A stretch of DNA of 64,000 nucleotides from Schlesneria paludicola DSM 18645 (GCF_000255655.1 NZ_JH636435.1:2434470-2498469); one strand, 5' to 3'; positions 45,384 to 55,618 are shown, counted from the stretch's first letter. Made by a program: numbers and translations. Notes: a model not told the origin generated them from the letters alone.

Positions 45384-45658
45384 TTCTGAACCTCCCGGAA
45401 ACGTTGTGAGGGCTGTCGTACGGAAATCGTCAGAGAAACGTCCGCTGGTGCAATTCGTTCGTGAACGGCCCACTCGGCCAGTTGTCCCACAAACCGCGAA
45501 TGAGCGATCGCCGAAACGCGCAAGCGACCATCAAAGCCCTGACTCACATTCAGATCGTGCAATCGACCAAATGTCCGATCACGAATGTGACTCATCAGTT
45601 CGTGAATCACGACAGGCGATTCATGCAGTGCAGACGACGTGCGGAGTGATGACATAGC
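45380..45658 (-). CDS. BON-like small domain protein
   Basis: A 92-residue protein whose sequence MSHIRDRTFGRLHDLNVSQG, then GRLRVSAIAHSRFVGQLAEW resembles the BON/lipid-binding-like alpha-beta domain found as single short proteins in planctomycetes. The ATG at 45658 is chosen because a ribosome-binding site (AAAGG) lies about 8 bases upstream and the extension to 45868 is not protein-like. The stop overlaps the STAS gene start by 4 bp, so the two are co-translated. No signal peptide is present. Confidence 0.6.
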   Translation of the reverse strand, partial: AMSSLRTSSALHESPVVIHELMSHIRDRTFGRLHDLNVSQGFDGRLRVSAIAHSRFVGQLAEWAVHERIAPADVSLTISVRQPSQRFREVQK

Positions 45659-46014
45659 CGACCTTTGAAGATCGCGGGACCGTGTTGCGGTGTGGAATGG
45701 AGCAATCCGTTGAAGCGACAACGTAACCCGGGAATGTGAACCGATGAGGAAGCGCCGGTGAAAAGGTGGAGAAGTTAGTGCGGCTCTGGAAGAAATCCAC
45801 GTGCGAATCTCGCCAGAACTCAACCGACGCCGTCGAACCGAAACAACCAGCGCATTGCCATAGACCATCTGGCATCAACACCTTACGACGAAGCAACCAA
45901 GAACCACACCTAACCGCCGCGTGTCATTCCGTCTTGACCACTTTGACGCAGACTGATACGAAACCCGGCTCGCAAAACCCAGTCCCCTTTGAATCACCGG
46001 CTGAGACCGTTTCC
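45659..46014. other. Divergent promoter region
   Basis: Between the BON-like gene (leftward) and the outer-membrane protein gene (rightward). An in-frame upstream extension of the latter is open but lacks a signal. No promoter pair was identified. Confidence 0.4.
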
Positions 46015-47196
46015 ATGCGACAGTGCCTCGTTTTGGCATGGCTGCTCGGCCTTTGTTCGGCGGCCGATGCGACCGACGACGATCTCGAAGGGGTCGTCCG
46101 CGCCACTTCGTTTCGTCGCTCGTCATTCGACGGTCTGAAGCCCATCGCGAACAACGCCACATTTCAGTTGACAACAAATGTCGCAGCGGACGATCAGCTG
46201 GTCCGATTCGTCGCGTCGACACAGGATGAGGAATCGGGAGCCGTTCGCCGCTTCGCAGAGGCTGGTTCCAGTCAATTTTCCGCCCCCGCACCGATCGATG
46301 ACGGGGTCGTTGAACAGATTTTTCCACCGCGAGCTGCGGATCCTCCGCGAACATTCTCTACCGAAGCCATACCGCTCGACAATGCACCGCGCCAGTTCGA
46401 TGTGGCTTCTGAACAGGACGAAAACAAGAAACTTGCCGCGAACCGCACATCATTTGGCTGGATCGCTGGCTCGAATGATCAATTGGGAATGCTGGAGCTC
46501 GACTTTGAACCGCTCTCGCGAACACGTTTCGTCCCACCCAATCCACGCACATTTTCGATCGATACGACGTTTGGCGCGAAGTGGCTGAACGGCCCAAGCA
46601 CCACGGATTTGCCACCACAACTCTTCGACATCCTGATCAATCTGGGGACGACGCATCGCATCAGCCGTCGAACCATCGTTGATGCGATGCTTTCCCCCGG
46701 TTGGTACACCGACTTCTCCAATAAGGGAATTGAAGCGTTTCGCTTGCCGTGGCACGTCATTTCGTACTCCCAAACGTTTGACAGCTGCCAGACCGTACTC
46801 GGTGTCACCGACCTGGCACGAGATGACATCCATTTGCTTCCCGTCGTCGGTCTGATCTTTGCCACCCCTGAAAGCGACCTGCGGCTGGATCTCGTCTTTC
46901 CCAAACCTCGCGTCGCCTGGCGTTGCTATCGCGGAGGAAAGGATGAAGGTTGGCTCTACATGGGCGGCGAACTGGGAGGCGGCTCGTGGGCGATCAGCCG
47001 TGCCGACCGTTCATACGATGTCGTCACCTACCGCGACTACCGACTGACAACGGGTTTTGAAGCGCGATCGAGCAAGGGGCACGCCACGCGTGTCGAAGCC
47101 GGCTGGGTCTTCAACAGGTCGGTCAGCTACCGCTCAGAGATCGGCAACTATTCGCCCACCGACAGTCTGATGATTCGAATCTCATCGGACTATTGA
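46015..47196 (+). CDS. Outer-membrane beta-barrel protein candidate (DUF6268-like)
   Basis: The 393-residue protein has a signal peptide (MRQCLVLAWLLGLCSAADA) and a poorly conserved stretch to about residue 150. The rest is rich in alternating strands with aromatic girdles, ending in an aromatic residue (SSDY), as outer-membrane barrels do. The C-terminal region (GLIFATPESDLRLDLVFPKP and later ARSSKGHATRVEAGW) resembles planctomycete proteins annotated DUF6268 to my recollection. The start is set at the ATG preceding the signal peptide. Substrate or role is unknown. Confidence 0.65.
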   Translation: MRQCLVLAWLLGLCSAADATDDDLEGVVRATSFRRSSFDGLKPIANNATFQLTTNVAADDQLVRFVASTQDEESGAVRRFAEAGSSQFSAPAPIDDGVVEQIFPPRAADPPRTFSTEAIPLDNAPRQFDVASEQDENKKLAANRTSFGWIAGSNDQLGMLELDFEPLSRTRFVPPNPRTFSIDTTFGAKWLNGPSTTDLPPQLFDILINLGTTHRISRRTIVDAMLSPGWYTDFSNKGIEAFRLPWHVISYSQTFDSCQTVLGVTDLARDDIHLLPVVGLIFATPESDLRLDLVFPKPRVAWRCYRGGKDEGWLYMGGELGGGSWAISRADRSYDVVTYRDYRLTTGFEARSSKGHATRVEAGWVFNRSVSYRSEIGNYSPTDSLMIRISSDY

Positions 47197-47358
47197 TGGA
47201 TGATTCAAGGCCACTCCGCGAAGCACAGTTGAACAGACTTGGCACACACCAGCGGTGACCAACGATTGGAACGGGGGACGACCGGGCGCCTTGGGATTCG
47301 CAATGTCATCGCGTTGCCGAATCCGTGCGAAACCAGTCCTAGTGCTTCCAATAAGCGG

Positions 47359-48942
47359 TTAGGGAGCAACCAGATACCCTGCGGCCACTTGCTGGAATTC
47401 TTCGATTTGCCGACGCTGCCAGGCGTCATCCTGCTGCAATTCTTTCGCCATGATCTCGGCCACGATCGGCGCCATTTCCAGGGCGGCTCGAGCATTCAAA
47501 AAGAGAGCACGAGTACGTCGTGCGAGGACATCTTCAACCGTTCGTGCCATTTCATGACGAACGGCCCAAACCACTTCCGCAAGGATGTAGGGAAGGGCGG
47601 GATGCAATTGAGCCGCTAGCCGTGAATCAGACTTTGCCAGCAGCGCAATCAGTTCCGCATCGGTTCCATAGACGGCCAGGTGACTCGCATACTCTCCGGC
47701 CGGCCGAGCTCCGTTTCGGTCCGATCCGTGAATCGACAACGCCTTTGTCACACACGGCCGATCCTCAAGCTGCGCCAGTGTGGCAGCATGATTGACGCAG
47801 TCTTCAGCCATATTGCGATAAGTTGTCCATTTCCCCCCTGCAATCGTCAATAGCCCCGAACTATCGATGTGGATCGTGTGGTCGCGCGACAGCTTTGCCG
47901 TACTTTTGGCGTCGCCACTGCGAACGAGGGGACGAATGCCGACAAAGACACTCAGAATGTCGGCTCGCGTCGGCGGCTTCTCCAGATAGCGGCCCGCAGT
48001 TTCGAGAATGAAGTTGATCTCATCCTCGGTGGCACGCGGTTCGATCGGAGTATCGGGAATCGCGACATCGGTGGTTCCAACAACCGTGTGATCGTGCCAG
48101 GGGATCGCAAACATCACGCGCCCATCGGGCGTGTGCGGAACCATAATGGCGCTGTCGCTCCGCAGAAATGATCGATCAAAAACCAGATGAATTCCCTGAC
48201 TGGGTGCGATCAAGGCGGCGGCATCAGGATCGGCCATCCGCCGCACGCGATCGCAAAACGCCCCCGTCGCGTTGACCACCGCGCGCGCCGAGACTTCGAA
48301 CTCGGCGTTCCCTTCGCAGTCCCGGACGCGAACGCCATTCACAAATCCATCGTCGTCACGCCTTAAGTCAACGACTTCCGCATAATTCACGAGAGTCGCG
48401 CCTTGCTCGACGGCCGTTGTCACCAGATTGATCAGCAACCGAGAGTCATCGAACTGACCGTCGTAGTAAACAACGCCCCCTTTCAGACCTTCCGTTTTGA
48501 TCGTTGGCAATCGTGTCAAGATCTCGTCACGCGACAACACCGTCGTGGGGCCGAATCGATATCGCCCCGACAACATGTTGTAAACCTTCAGACCGAACCC
48601 ATAGAAAGGCGATTCCCACCAGGTGTAGCTGGGGACAACGAACGCCAGATCATGGACCAGATGCGGGGCGTTCTTGCGAAGCAATCCGCGTTCTTTGAGA
48701 GCTTCCATGACCAGCGAGATGTTACCCTGTTCGAGATAGCGAACGCCCCCGTGCACCAGCTTGGTGCTACGGCTCGAAGTCCCTTTGCCGAAATCGTATT
48801 GCTCGACGAGTAGCACATCATAACCGCGCGAGGCGGCATCAACAGCAACGCCGACTCCCGTCGCTCCACCGCCGATAACGACAAGATCCCAGGGCGTCTT
48901 TCGATTCGTCGCTCGCGCGAGCATCTCGGTTCGGCTCATCAT
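47359..48942 (-). CDS. glpD: Glycerol-3-phosphate dehydrogenase (FAD, aerobic type)
   Basis: This 527-residue flavoenzyme oxidises sn-glycerol 3-phosphate to dihydroxyacetone phosphate at the membrane. The N-terminal Rossmann motif is [17 protein letters not shown] and the family signature is [22 protein letters not shown]-terminal helical domain (about 395-527) is present. Length is as expected. It overlaps glpK by 4 bp (ATGA) and follows it on the same strand, giving the complete two-step route from glycerol to the triose pool. Confidence 0.96.
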   Translation of the reverse strand: MMSRTEMLARATNRKTPWDLVVIGGGATGVGVAVDAASRGYDVLLVEQYDFGKGTSSRSTKLVHGGVRYLEQGNISLVMEALKERGLLRKNAPHLVHDLAFVVPSYTWWESPFYGFGLKVYNMLSGRYRFGPTTVLSRDEILTRLPTIKTEGLKGGVVYYDGQFDDSRLLINLVTTAVEQGATLVNYAEVVDLRRDDDGFVNGVRVRDCEGNAEFEVSARAVVNATGAFCDRVRRMADPDAAALIAPSQGIHLVFDRSFLRSDSAIMVPHTPDGRVMFAIPWHDHTVVGTTDVAIPDTPIEPRATEDEINFILETAGRYLEKPPTRADILSVFVGIRPLVRSGDAKSTAKLSRDHTIHIDSSGLLTIAGGKWTTYRNMAEDCVNHAATLAQLEDRPCVTKALSIHGSDRNGARPAGEYASHLAVYGTDAELIALLAKSDSRLAAQLHPALPYILAEVVWAVRHEMARTVEDVLARRTRALFLNARAALEMAPIVAEIMAKELQQDDAWQRRQIEEFQQVAAGYLVAP

Positions 48943-50435
48943 GATTCACCGCCTTCCCAACCCTGACATCGGGTGACGGCCCGCCGCCAACGCTCGCGAG
49001 ACTCGGCCACTTGCGACGCCGCCAATTGCGGTTCGAAACGTTTGTCGATTTGTTCGAGTTCCGCCAATTGAGGCAGACCGGTCCAGACCCCCACCGCCAG
49101 TCCGGCGAGAAAGGCAGCCCCCTGTGCCGTGATCTCACTACTGGACGGGCGGATCAGAGGCACCCCCAACAGATCCGCCTGGAATTGCATCAGCAGGTCA
49201 TCGCGAGTCGCACCGCCGTCCACTCGCATTTCATGCAATCGAACCCCAGAATCACGCTGCATCGCTTCCGCCAGATCGGCAACCTGATGGGCAATCGACT
49301 CAACCGCAGCCCGCGCCACGTGCGCCGCTGTTGACCCGCGAGTCAGTCCGATAATCATCCCCCGTGCATTCGCATCCCAGTAAGGAGCGCCAAGCCCGGC
49401 GAACGCAGGTACGAACGTCACTCCACCACTGTCTGGAACAGAACTCGCAAGCGCCTGAACATCGACCGACGATTCAATGACGCCCAGTCCATCGCGCAGC
49501 CACTGCACAACCGCCCCGCCGATAAATACGCTTCCCTCAAGCGCGTAGCCAATTTGGCCGCTTGAGGTCGCGGCAATCGTGGTAATCAAGCGATTCTTTG
49601 ACGCGACGGCCACCTCGCCGGTGTGCTGCAGCATGAAGCATCCCGTGCCGTACGTCGTCTTTGTCTCACCGCGTTTTAGACAGAGTTGTCCAAACAAGGC
49701 TCCTTGTTGATCACCGGCGATCCCCGCGATGGGAATCGCCGAACCGAACAGTTGCGGAACAGCTTCTCCCACAACTTCAGACGACCCGCAGACATCCGGC
49801 AACAGCCCACGCGGAATCCGGAAAAGCGTCAGAAGTTCATCGTCCCACTGGCGCGTATGGATATTGAAGAGCAGTGTTCGCGACGCATTCGTCAGGTCGG
49901 TGACATGCCGTGTGCCGTTCGTCATTTTCCAGATCAGCCAACTATCAATCGTGCCGAAGGCCAATCGCCCAGCCTCCGCCCGCTTTCGAGCATCCGGAAC
50001 ATGATCCAGAATCCAGGCAATTTTCGTGGCCGAGAAGTACGCGTCGAGCACCAGTCCCGTTCTCTCTTGAATTACCTTGTCAGCCCCTTGTTTCCTTAGC
50101 ACGTCACAGGCATCCGCCGTCCGACGATCCTGCCAGACGATGGCGTGGCAGATCGGATGCCCCGTGTCCCGATCCCAGACGACCGTCGTTTCACGCTGGT
50201 TCGAGATCCCAATCGCGGCAATGTCGCGCGCATTCAGTTTTGTCTGCTCAAGCACCCCCTTGGCGACTGCCAATTGATTCGTCCAAATCTCCTCGGCATC
50301 GTGTTCAACCCACCCTGGCTTGGGGAAATGTTGAGTGAACTCTTTCTGCGCGATGCCGAGAACGACACCTGCCTGGTCAAACACAACCGCGCGACAACTG
50401 GTTGTACCTTCGTCGAGCGCAAGCACGAATGGCAT
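48939..50435 (-). CDS. glpK: Glycerol kinase
   Basis: Glycerol kinase phosphorylates glycerol with ATP. The 498-residue protein (normal length) shows the FGGY N-terminal phosphate motif [16 protein letters not shown] and KATYGTG-type ADP motif ([11 protein letters not shown]). The FGGY signature 2 region follows ([20 protein letters not shown]). The start at 50435 gives the standard N-terminus, with GGAGA 6 bases upstream; an earlier ATG adds 19 unrelated residues. A palindrome lies upstream (50498-50520), a possible regulator site. No glpF or regulator gene is adjacent. Confidence 0.97.
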   Translation of the reverse strand: MPFVLALDEGTTSCRAVVFDQAGVVLGIAQKEFTQHFPKPGWVEHDAEEIWTNQLAVAKGVLEQTKLNARDIAAIGISNQRETTVVWDRDTGHPICHAIVWQDRRTADACDVLRKQGADKVIQERTGLVLDAYFSATKIAWILDHVPDARKRAEAGRLAFGTIDSWLIWKMTNGTRHVTDLTNASRTLLFNIHTRQWDDELLTLFRIPRGLLPDVCGSSEVVGEAVPQLFGSAIPIAGIAGDQQGALFGQLCLKRGETKTTYGTGCFMLQHTGEVAVASKNRLITTIAATSSGQIGYALEGSVFIGGAVVQWLRDGLGVIESSVDVQALASSVPDSGGVTFVPAFAGLGAPYWDANARGMIIGLTRGSTAAHVARAAVESIAHQVADLAEAMQRDSGVRLHEMRVDGGATRDDLLMQFQADLLGVPLIRPSSSEITAQGAAFLAGLAVGVWTGLPQLAELEQIDKRFEPQLAASQVAESRERWRRAVTRCQGWEGGES

Positions 50436-50756
50436 GGCAATCTCCAGCCGAAAACAACGGTCATAATTCGGGATGATGAGATGATACAGCACGCCGATGA
50501 TTCACCGAAATGGTGAATCATTTAATTGAATGAAGATCGCAGACCCGAGAATCGCGAGGCACGGACAAACGGCCGCAAAAGAAATCTTTCGTCATGGCAC
50601 ACCCCGCACCGAAGTCAATCATTTGTCCCAGAGACATCGAGTTCGCTAGTGTATGGCACTTCCATTCCGAGTTGCCGCGGACACCGTCAGTCGCCCGAGT
50701 TCCCACGTCCGCCGCTTTCGCCCCCGCAGCGCCCCAATCCTGTCTGGACGCATCAG
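50436..50756. other. Divergent intergenic region between glpK and the channel gene
   Basis: It holds the palindrome at 50498-50520. On the minus strand TATCAT lies in a -10-like position for glpK, just downstream of that palindrome, without a good -35. Nothing else was recognised. Confidence 0.45.
50498..50520 (-). promoter_or_regulatory. Palindromic operator candidate upstream of glpKD
   Basis: TGATTCACC (50498-50506) and GGTGAATCA (50512-50520) form a perfect 9-base inverted repeat around GAAAT, 63-85 bases upstream of the glpK start. It is placed to overlap the -35 zone of the operon. The regulator is unknown. Confidence 0.5.
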
Positions 50757-51467
50757 ATGAACTCATTCGCGGAGTATCGCTTTTCCATCCTGCTCGTCGC
50801 GATGGTTGTGCTGAACATCACGCGCACGGCGTCCGTGGGAGTGATTGATCACCCACTGTTCCTCAACCTCATTGGCATGGGTGTGCTCGTCTTCGCCATT
50901 TCTGCCTTGAGTTTTGAACCCCGATCACGCGCCATCTCGCTCATTCTCGGCGTGCCCGCCATTGGCTTGACGCTTTTTCGCAACTTCTTCACAGGAAACA
51001 CGGAACTGCTTGTGTCAAACCTGGGACGCATCATCGGAATCGTATTTCTCGTGTTCACGATCGCCGTGATCTTGCGAACCCTCATCACACAACCAACCGT
51101 AACGCGAGACAGCATTGCGGGGGCGTTCTGCGGCTACACATTGATCGGAGTGGCCTTCGCCGAGGCGTATTGCCTGCTGGAAACACTCGCTCCAGGATCG
51201 TTCCAAGTTGGCAACCTGAAGTCCGACTGGACGCATGACCCTGTTTCGCGCTGGTATATGCTTGAGTACTTCAGCTTTACGACCATGACGACTCTCGGGT
51301 TTGGCGATGTCTTGCCCGCGTCCCCAATCGCGCGCTGCCTGACCGTATGGGAAGCCATCTGTGGCCAGTTCTACCTTGCGGTTCTCGTTGCTGGTCTGGT
51401 CAACCTGCGCGGATCACGCATGGTCTCGTCTCTCGATTCCGGCAGCGAACGTCTGAAAACTCGCTAA
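50757..51467 (+). CDS. Two-pore-type potassium/ion channel protein
   Basis: A 236-residue membrane protein. The C-terminal half is a pore module: helix, pore loop with selectivity filter TTLGFGD (178-184), helix. The N-terminal half contributes four further hydrophobic helices (from FSILLVAMVVLNITRTASVG). The filter G-F-G rather than G-Y-G is the common variant in bacterial ion channels. The start at 50757 is set at the first hydrophobic segment because the upstream in-frame extension to 50526 is low-complexity and not membrane-like. Selectivity is inferred as K+. Confidence 0.85.
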   Translation: MNSFAEYRFSILLVAMVVLNITRTASVGVIDHPLFLNLIGMGVLVFAISALSFEPRSRAISLILGVPAIGLTLFRNFFTGNTELLVSNLGRIIGIVFLVFTIAVILRTLITQPTVTRDSIAGAFCGYTLIGVAFAEAYCLLETLAPGSFQVGNLKSDWTHDPVSRWYMLEYFSFTTMTTLGFGDVLPASPIARCLTVWEAICGQFYLAVLVAGLVNLRGSRMVSSLDSGSERLKTR

Positions 51468-51754
51468 CACCGCTACCACCGGACGTCGACGAGCGGAACC
51501 ACAGAATCACCGCCGTAGACTGCACAAAAGAATTGAGTTCGCGATCTCTCAAACTAGATAGTCATTAGGTCACGTGAAATCGTGGCGACATCGACCATCA
51601 GGCCAGAGAACGCCGCACAGGCGTATACCGAATCTTCGACAAGATTCCGGCCTAACAGTTTGCTGAAATCACGGAGACTGGCTCCGAACAAGAACGTCAG
51701 GCATCGCGAAGACCAAGGTGCCTCTGCCTCTCTCTTGATTTCAACAGTCTGCGA

Positions 51755-53047
51755 ATGCAACCCGCGACGACTCAATCCCCCCCCACTGTCTTGATTCTGG
51801 ATTCCCAACAGATGTGGCTTACCAGTTCGACCTTTTCCCCACTCCTCCCGTGGTGTCTGGTCGCCCTGTGGATTATTCAGTTGAGCCTGGTACTCGCGGG
51901 GTTCCGACACCGAAAATTCCTGAAGGCCAATTCGTCACTCAAATCAGCCCGCCTTCCACGGCTGTCGGTCCTCGTCGCAGCACGCAATGAGGAAGACTGC
52001 ATTGAGAAGTGCGTACGATCATTGTGCCTGCAAAACTATCCTGATTTTGAAGTGATCGCGATCAATGATCGCAGCACGGATGCGACGGGGCAGATTCTCG
52101 ATCGCCTTGAACGCGAGTTCGCCGGACGGCTACGCGTGATTCGTGTGCCGTCATTGCCCGAGGGCTGGTTCGGGAAGACACACGCCATGCATCTCGGAAT
52201 GCAGTTCGCACAAGGGGAATGGTTCTGCTTTACCGACGCCGATTGCGAACAGACGTCGGATCAGACACTGACCGTAGCCGTCAGTGAAGCGATTGATCAG
52301 GGCGCGGATATGCTCACGTTGACACCGCAGTTCACCATGACGTCGATTTGGGAAAAGCTCACTGTTCCCGTCTGTTCGTGGCTGATGATGGTTTGGTTCC
52401 AACCTGGTCGTGTCAACAACCCGGCGGTCGCGACGGCATATGCCAACGGCGCATTCATGTTGATGAATCGCGTCTGCTTTGATCGAGTCGGTGGATGGGC
52501 CAGCGTTCGCACGCAGATCGGTGAAGACGTTGCCATTGCACGAATTGCGAAGTCGAATGGCTGCCGCCTGCTCGTCATGCAAAGTGATGGCTTGTTCCAA
52601 ACGCGCATGTACGATTCCATTCGGGCCTCCTGGAACGGTTGGTCGCGGATTTTCTATGGAACGCTGTCTCCCACAGTCATCGCTGTTTCCATTGCGAGAC
52701 TGCTGCTCTTATCGATGATCCCAACTTGGATTCTGGCATCTTCGCTCATCGGCAATTTCCTTCAGCCGCCTGACACGCAGGTGGTCTGGAACGCCGGGCT
52801 TACGGGGCTCTGTGTCATTGTCGCGTTCCAACAGATTCAGGCGGCAATCGCCTTCCGAGCAACAGGCAGCCGACTGTTGTGGTCGCTGACGATTCCCATT
52901 GGCCATGTGATTATGGTCGCCATGCTGTTTCGAGCGATGCTCAATCATGCCGGACTGGCACGACTCCAATGGCGGGGAACGGTGTTCCATCGCGGACAGA
53001 TCGTACGGCCTGCGTTTGCGATGTGGACGGAAAAGAACCTGTCGTAG
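51755..53047 (+). CDS. Membrane glycosyltransferase family 2 (HpnB/CrtQ-like)
   Basis: A 430-residue GT-A glycosyltransferase. An N-terminal membrane helix (about residues 30-50) precedes the GT2 domain, with SVLVAARNEEDCIEKCVRSL, NDRSTD and the metal-binding D-x-D in FTDADCEQ. The Q-x-x-R-W-type region appears as RMYDSIRASWNGWSRIFYG, and two or three C-terminal helices end the protein. It recalls hopanoid-associated HpnB and carotenoid CrtQ enzymes, both of this length and layout. No hopanoid or carotenoid genes are adjacent. The start could also be the ATG at 51812. It is convergent with the deacetylase-like gene (3-bp gap). Confidence 0.82.
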   Translation: MQPATTQSPPTVLILDSQQMWLTSSTFSPLLPWCLVALWIIQLSLVLAGFRHRKFLKANSSLKSARLPRLSVLVAARNEEDCIEKCVRSLCLQNYPDFEVIAINDRSTDATGQILDRLEREFAGRLRVIRVPSLPEGWFGKTHAMHLGMQFAQGEWFCFTDADCEQTSDQTLTVAVSEAIDQGADMLTLTPQFTMTSIWEKLTVPVCSWLMMVWFQPGRVNNPAVATAYANGAFMLMNRVCFDRVGGWASVRTQIGEDVAIARIAKSNGCRLLVMQSDGLFQTRMYDSIRASWNGWSRIFYGTLSPTVIAVSIARLLLLSMIPTWILASSLIGNFLQPPDTQVVWNAGLTGLCVIVAFQQIQAAIAFRATGSRLLWSLTIPIGHVIMVAMLFRAMLNHAGLARLQWRGTVFHRGQIVRPAFAMWTEKNLS

Positions 53048-53050
53048 CCA

Positions 53051-53803
53051 TCAATCCGCGCGAGTGCCTTCGAACAGAACCGGTTTGCGACCCGCGTCCA
53101 GCAACTTGTCGACCGTTTGGCAGATCTGGGGCAAGAAGCCGCGTCCAACATCCAGCGGATGGAGTGCAAGACACGGAATCGCAGCGCGCTGTAATCGGTA
53201 CTGCAGTTCTCCCAGCCAGTACCCGGCGTGATTCAAAACTGGGCGTGGAGAAACGTCCCAGCACCAGGTCGCCAACCGCTCGGCAGTTCCATCCGCACGA
53301 ACGAGTTTTCGGTAGCCGATCGTGTAGTCAATTCCGTGTCGTGCCAACCTCTGTGGACTGGCATGTCCCACTTGAAACGTCGGGGCAATGAATCCTTTGG
53401 CGCGAGATCCCAGCCAGCGCTGCATTTCTGCCTGACCATCGCTCAAACGCTGGTCTGTTTCTTCCGGGGTCAGCCCGTTCATTTCGTCCAAACCCGCGGC
53501 GACACGCGAGACGAGACCACGTCCTCGCGCTCGCGTGTGCGTGAATCCATGCAGCAACAGGTTGCCGAAACGGGCTTGAATCCTGGAAAGAAAAGGCCGG
53601 TCGCGTTCCGTTAACGGTTCCCCGCCCCAGCAAGGCACCACGGCACCAGCGATTGCCGTTCCGATTCGTGGCGACAGCGTCTCGACGAAGAGATCGACTT
53701 CCTTCTCAAATCGTGGAGTGACATCGTGCAGGACGACACTAAAAACCTGAGTGGAATCGAATGACACAGGAACGCCGCCAGTTTTCACGTCATCCCTTTT
53801 CAC
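53051..53803 (-). CDS. DUF2334/polysaccharide deacetylase-like protein
   Basis: The 250-residue protein has the carbohydrate-esterase-like motifs VVLHDVTPRF (Asp in a metal-binding position), LLHGFTH (His-x3-His), FIAPTF and CLALHPLDVGRG. These fit DUF2334, a distant NodB-like deacetylase family. It is likely cytosolic. The annotated start is a GTG at 53803; a GTG at 53788 has a better ribosome-binding site (AAGGGAT) and may be used. It ends 3 bases from the glycosyltransferase, so it may act on the same glycan or lipid, which is inferred only. Confidence 0.75.
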   Translation of the reverse strand: MKRDDVKTGGVPVSFDSTQVFSVVLHDVTPRFEKEVDLFVETLSPRIGTAIAGAVVPCWGGEPLTERDRPFLSRIQARFGNLLLHGFTHTRARGRGLVSRVAAGLDEMNGLTPEETDQRLSDGQAEMQRWLGSRAKGFIAPTFQVGHASPQRLARHGIDYTIGYRKLVRADGTAERLATWCWDVSPRPVLNHAGYWLGELQYRLQRAAIPCLALHPLDVGRGFLPQICQTVDKLLDAGRKPVLFEGTRAD

Positions 53804-53933
53804 GTTCGCGAATCACGGATTCCACATCCGTCAGTCTCTGAAAAAACAAAGATGACGACGATTCATCCCCAGACATCATCCCTCAAATCGGCAATCGGTT
53901 TGCAACTTCAAAAGGCATTTTCAGAATCCCGCG

Positions 53934-53959
53934 GCGCGCAGCCCAACGAGCCTGCGCGC
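53934..53959. repeat. GC-rich hairpin between the SIS gene and the deacetylase-like gene
   Basis: GCGCGCAG (53934-53941) and CTGCGCGC (53952-53959) pair perfectly with a 10-base loop. There is no T-run on either strand. It may mark the end of the SIS-gene transcript. Confidence 0.5.
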
Positions 53960-53987
53960 AATGTTCAACCTGTCTGCACAGCCGTCA

Positions 53988-54602
53988 CTACAGCTGAAAT
54001 TGTGAGACGTTCATGTTCTGGTAACCGGTCCGCGCCCACTCTTCAATCCCCATGAACGCGTCGATCATCATGTGCAGCAGGACTTGATGCGCACATTCGA
54101 CAATTCCATAGGTCCGGCCCGGGACATAAAAGTTCACATCGCCCGACTTGCGGCTGGAATTGTCTGGTTTCAAACCAGACAGCGTGATGACCTTCATCCC
54201 AATCTCACGGGCCTTCGTGATCGCGCGCAACACGTTCTCGGAATTTCCCGAGCTGCTGATCGTCACGACCAGATCACCCGCTCGCGCGTATCGATCCAAA
54301 AAGGTCGCGAACGAATCCTGGTACGAAATGTCATTCGCGAGCGCCGTCAGCAAGACGGCACTCGACGGATTCAGCGAACGTACGCCCCCGTTTTTCGTCC
54401 AGTCCAGAGCCATATGCTCAGCGAACGCGGCACTGGCGCCGTTGCCCAGAAAGAACTGGGTTCCATTCGAGGCCTGAACGGCTTTCAGAATCTCAACCGA
54501 CTGAGCCAGAGCGGTTTGCAGGTCCGTTTTCTCGGTGCCCAACGACGATTCCGTTTGCTCCAGAACGGACGACAATGACTGGAGATATTTCTGGCTGTAC
54601 AT
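53988..54602 (-). CDS. SIS-domain phosphosugar isomerase (GmhA/DiaA-like)
   Basis: A 204-residue single SIS-domain protein. GmhA isomerises sedoheptulose 7-phosphate for heptose synthesis, while DiaA-type members have other roles. Visible motifs are the phosphate loop FFLGNGASAAFAEHMALDW and the serine loop VTISSSGNSENVLRAI. A C-terminal helix VECAHQVLLHMMIDAF contains the Glu/His positions used for metal in GmhA. The ATG at 54602 is preferred because the 52 residues upstream are not SIS-like. It could support LPS-heptose synthesis, but no heptose genes are nearby. Confidence 0.85.
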   Translation of the reverse strand: MYSQKYLQSLSSVLEQTESSLGTEKTDLQTALAQSVEILKAVQASNGTQFFLGNGASAAFAEHMALDWTKNGGVRSLNPSSAVLLTALANDISYQDSFATFLDRYARAGDLVVTISSSGNSENVLRAITKAREIGMKVITLSGLKPDNSSRKSGDVNFYVPGRTYGIVECAHQVLLHMMIDAFMGIEEWARTGYQNMNVSQFQL

Positions 54603-54972
54603 CGGTCTGTGAATTCCTCGTGTCAAAAAGTAGGATGAGATGAAGTGGCGATCCGCAGTGTGGCGGAGATTGCCAAAAACGCAAGCGGTCACCGTGACGT
54701 TCCACAAACCTCGTTCGGGAAATCGCGCGAACGTCTGTTGGCGACTTTGGTCCGTCACATCAATGCCTCAAGACCGTCGCTTTGTCCTGTGGTTGTTCAT
54801 ACGCGAGCGAAGCACACTAGTCTGTCACGTTTTCTCAACTGGATCAACCAGTTTCACGGACGACGTGCCGACAGATTGCGCAGAACGCCCGTTGCCGAAT
54901 GCCAGCGATTGGCGTGGTAAGCGGTCCACGCTCATAATTGTGCGTCCCCATTGATTCCACGTTCTTCAGAAA
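54603..54972. other. Divergent intergenic region, SIS gene and LRR lipoprotein
   Basis: About 370 bases with no convincing gene. GAGGAA lies 11 bases before the SIS start on the minus strand. No clear promoter pair was found. Confidence 0.4.
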
Positions 54973-55464
54973 ATGTCGTTCATGTCACATGCAGGCGCCA
55001 TGCGATCGCCACTTCAGATCCTCACGATCATCGCATTCGGCGTGTTCGGATGCAGTCAGGATTCAAAGGGACACACGGACGAGGCCAATACCGTTGCGAT
55101 GATTCAGAAGTTGGGCGGAAAAGTGGAATACGACGGCCCAGGGCCTGATCGGCGCGTGACGAAAGTCTATCTGCATCGCACTTCGGTCCAGGACAGCGAT
55201 CTAACGGCATTGAAGACGCTTCCCAAACTCAGAAATCTGTTCTTGGGCAAGACCAAGATTTCGGACGAGGGACTCGCACACCTCAGCAGCATCACCGAAT
55301 TGCAGACGTTAAGTTTGAACTCGACACAAAGCACCGACGCGGGCCTCAAATCGCTTCGAACGCTGACTCAGCTCAAGACCCTGAATCTGCAGGAAACCGC
55401 GACAACAACAACGGGAATTGCATCCCTGCGTAAAGCGCTGCCCCAAACCACGATCGCTCGATAG
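54973..55464 (+). CDS. Leucine-rich-repeat lipoprotein
   Basis: The 163-residue protein has a lipoprotein signal with lipobox FGVFGC (Cys about residue 27), so it is anchored by lipid. Three or four planctomycete-type LRR units occupy residues 75-150, with the pattern LKTLPKLRNLFLGKTKISDE and then GLAHLSSITELQTLSLNST. Such short LRR lipoproteins are abundant in planctomycetes with unknown function. The start may instead be the ATG at 55000, which gives a tighter signal peptide. It lies upstream of a DUF1559 gene on the same strand (154-bp gap). Confidence 0.78.
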   Translation: MSFMSHAGAMRSPLQILTIIAFGVFGCSQDSKGHTDEANTVAMIQKLGGKVEYDGPGPDRRVTKVYLHRTSVQDSDLTALKTLPKLRNLFLGKTKISDEGLAHLSSITELQTLSLNSTQSTDAGLKSLRTLTQLKTLNLQETATTTTGIASLRKALPQTTIAR

Positions 55465-55618
55465 TCGACACGTGAGCGGCAATGAGACACAAGAAAATTG
55501 TGGAATGTCGGCCCGCGGCTTGCTACTGTCGGCGCCTCAGCGATCGCACCGAATGCACTTCCACGAGTTCCATCCCGTTCGACACAGACCCCAGAAGGCA
55601 TCCATCAAAGGACTCGCC

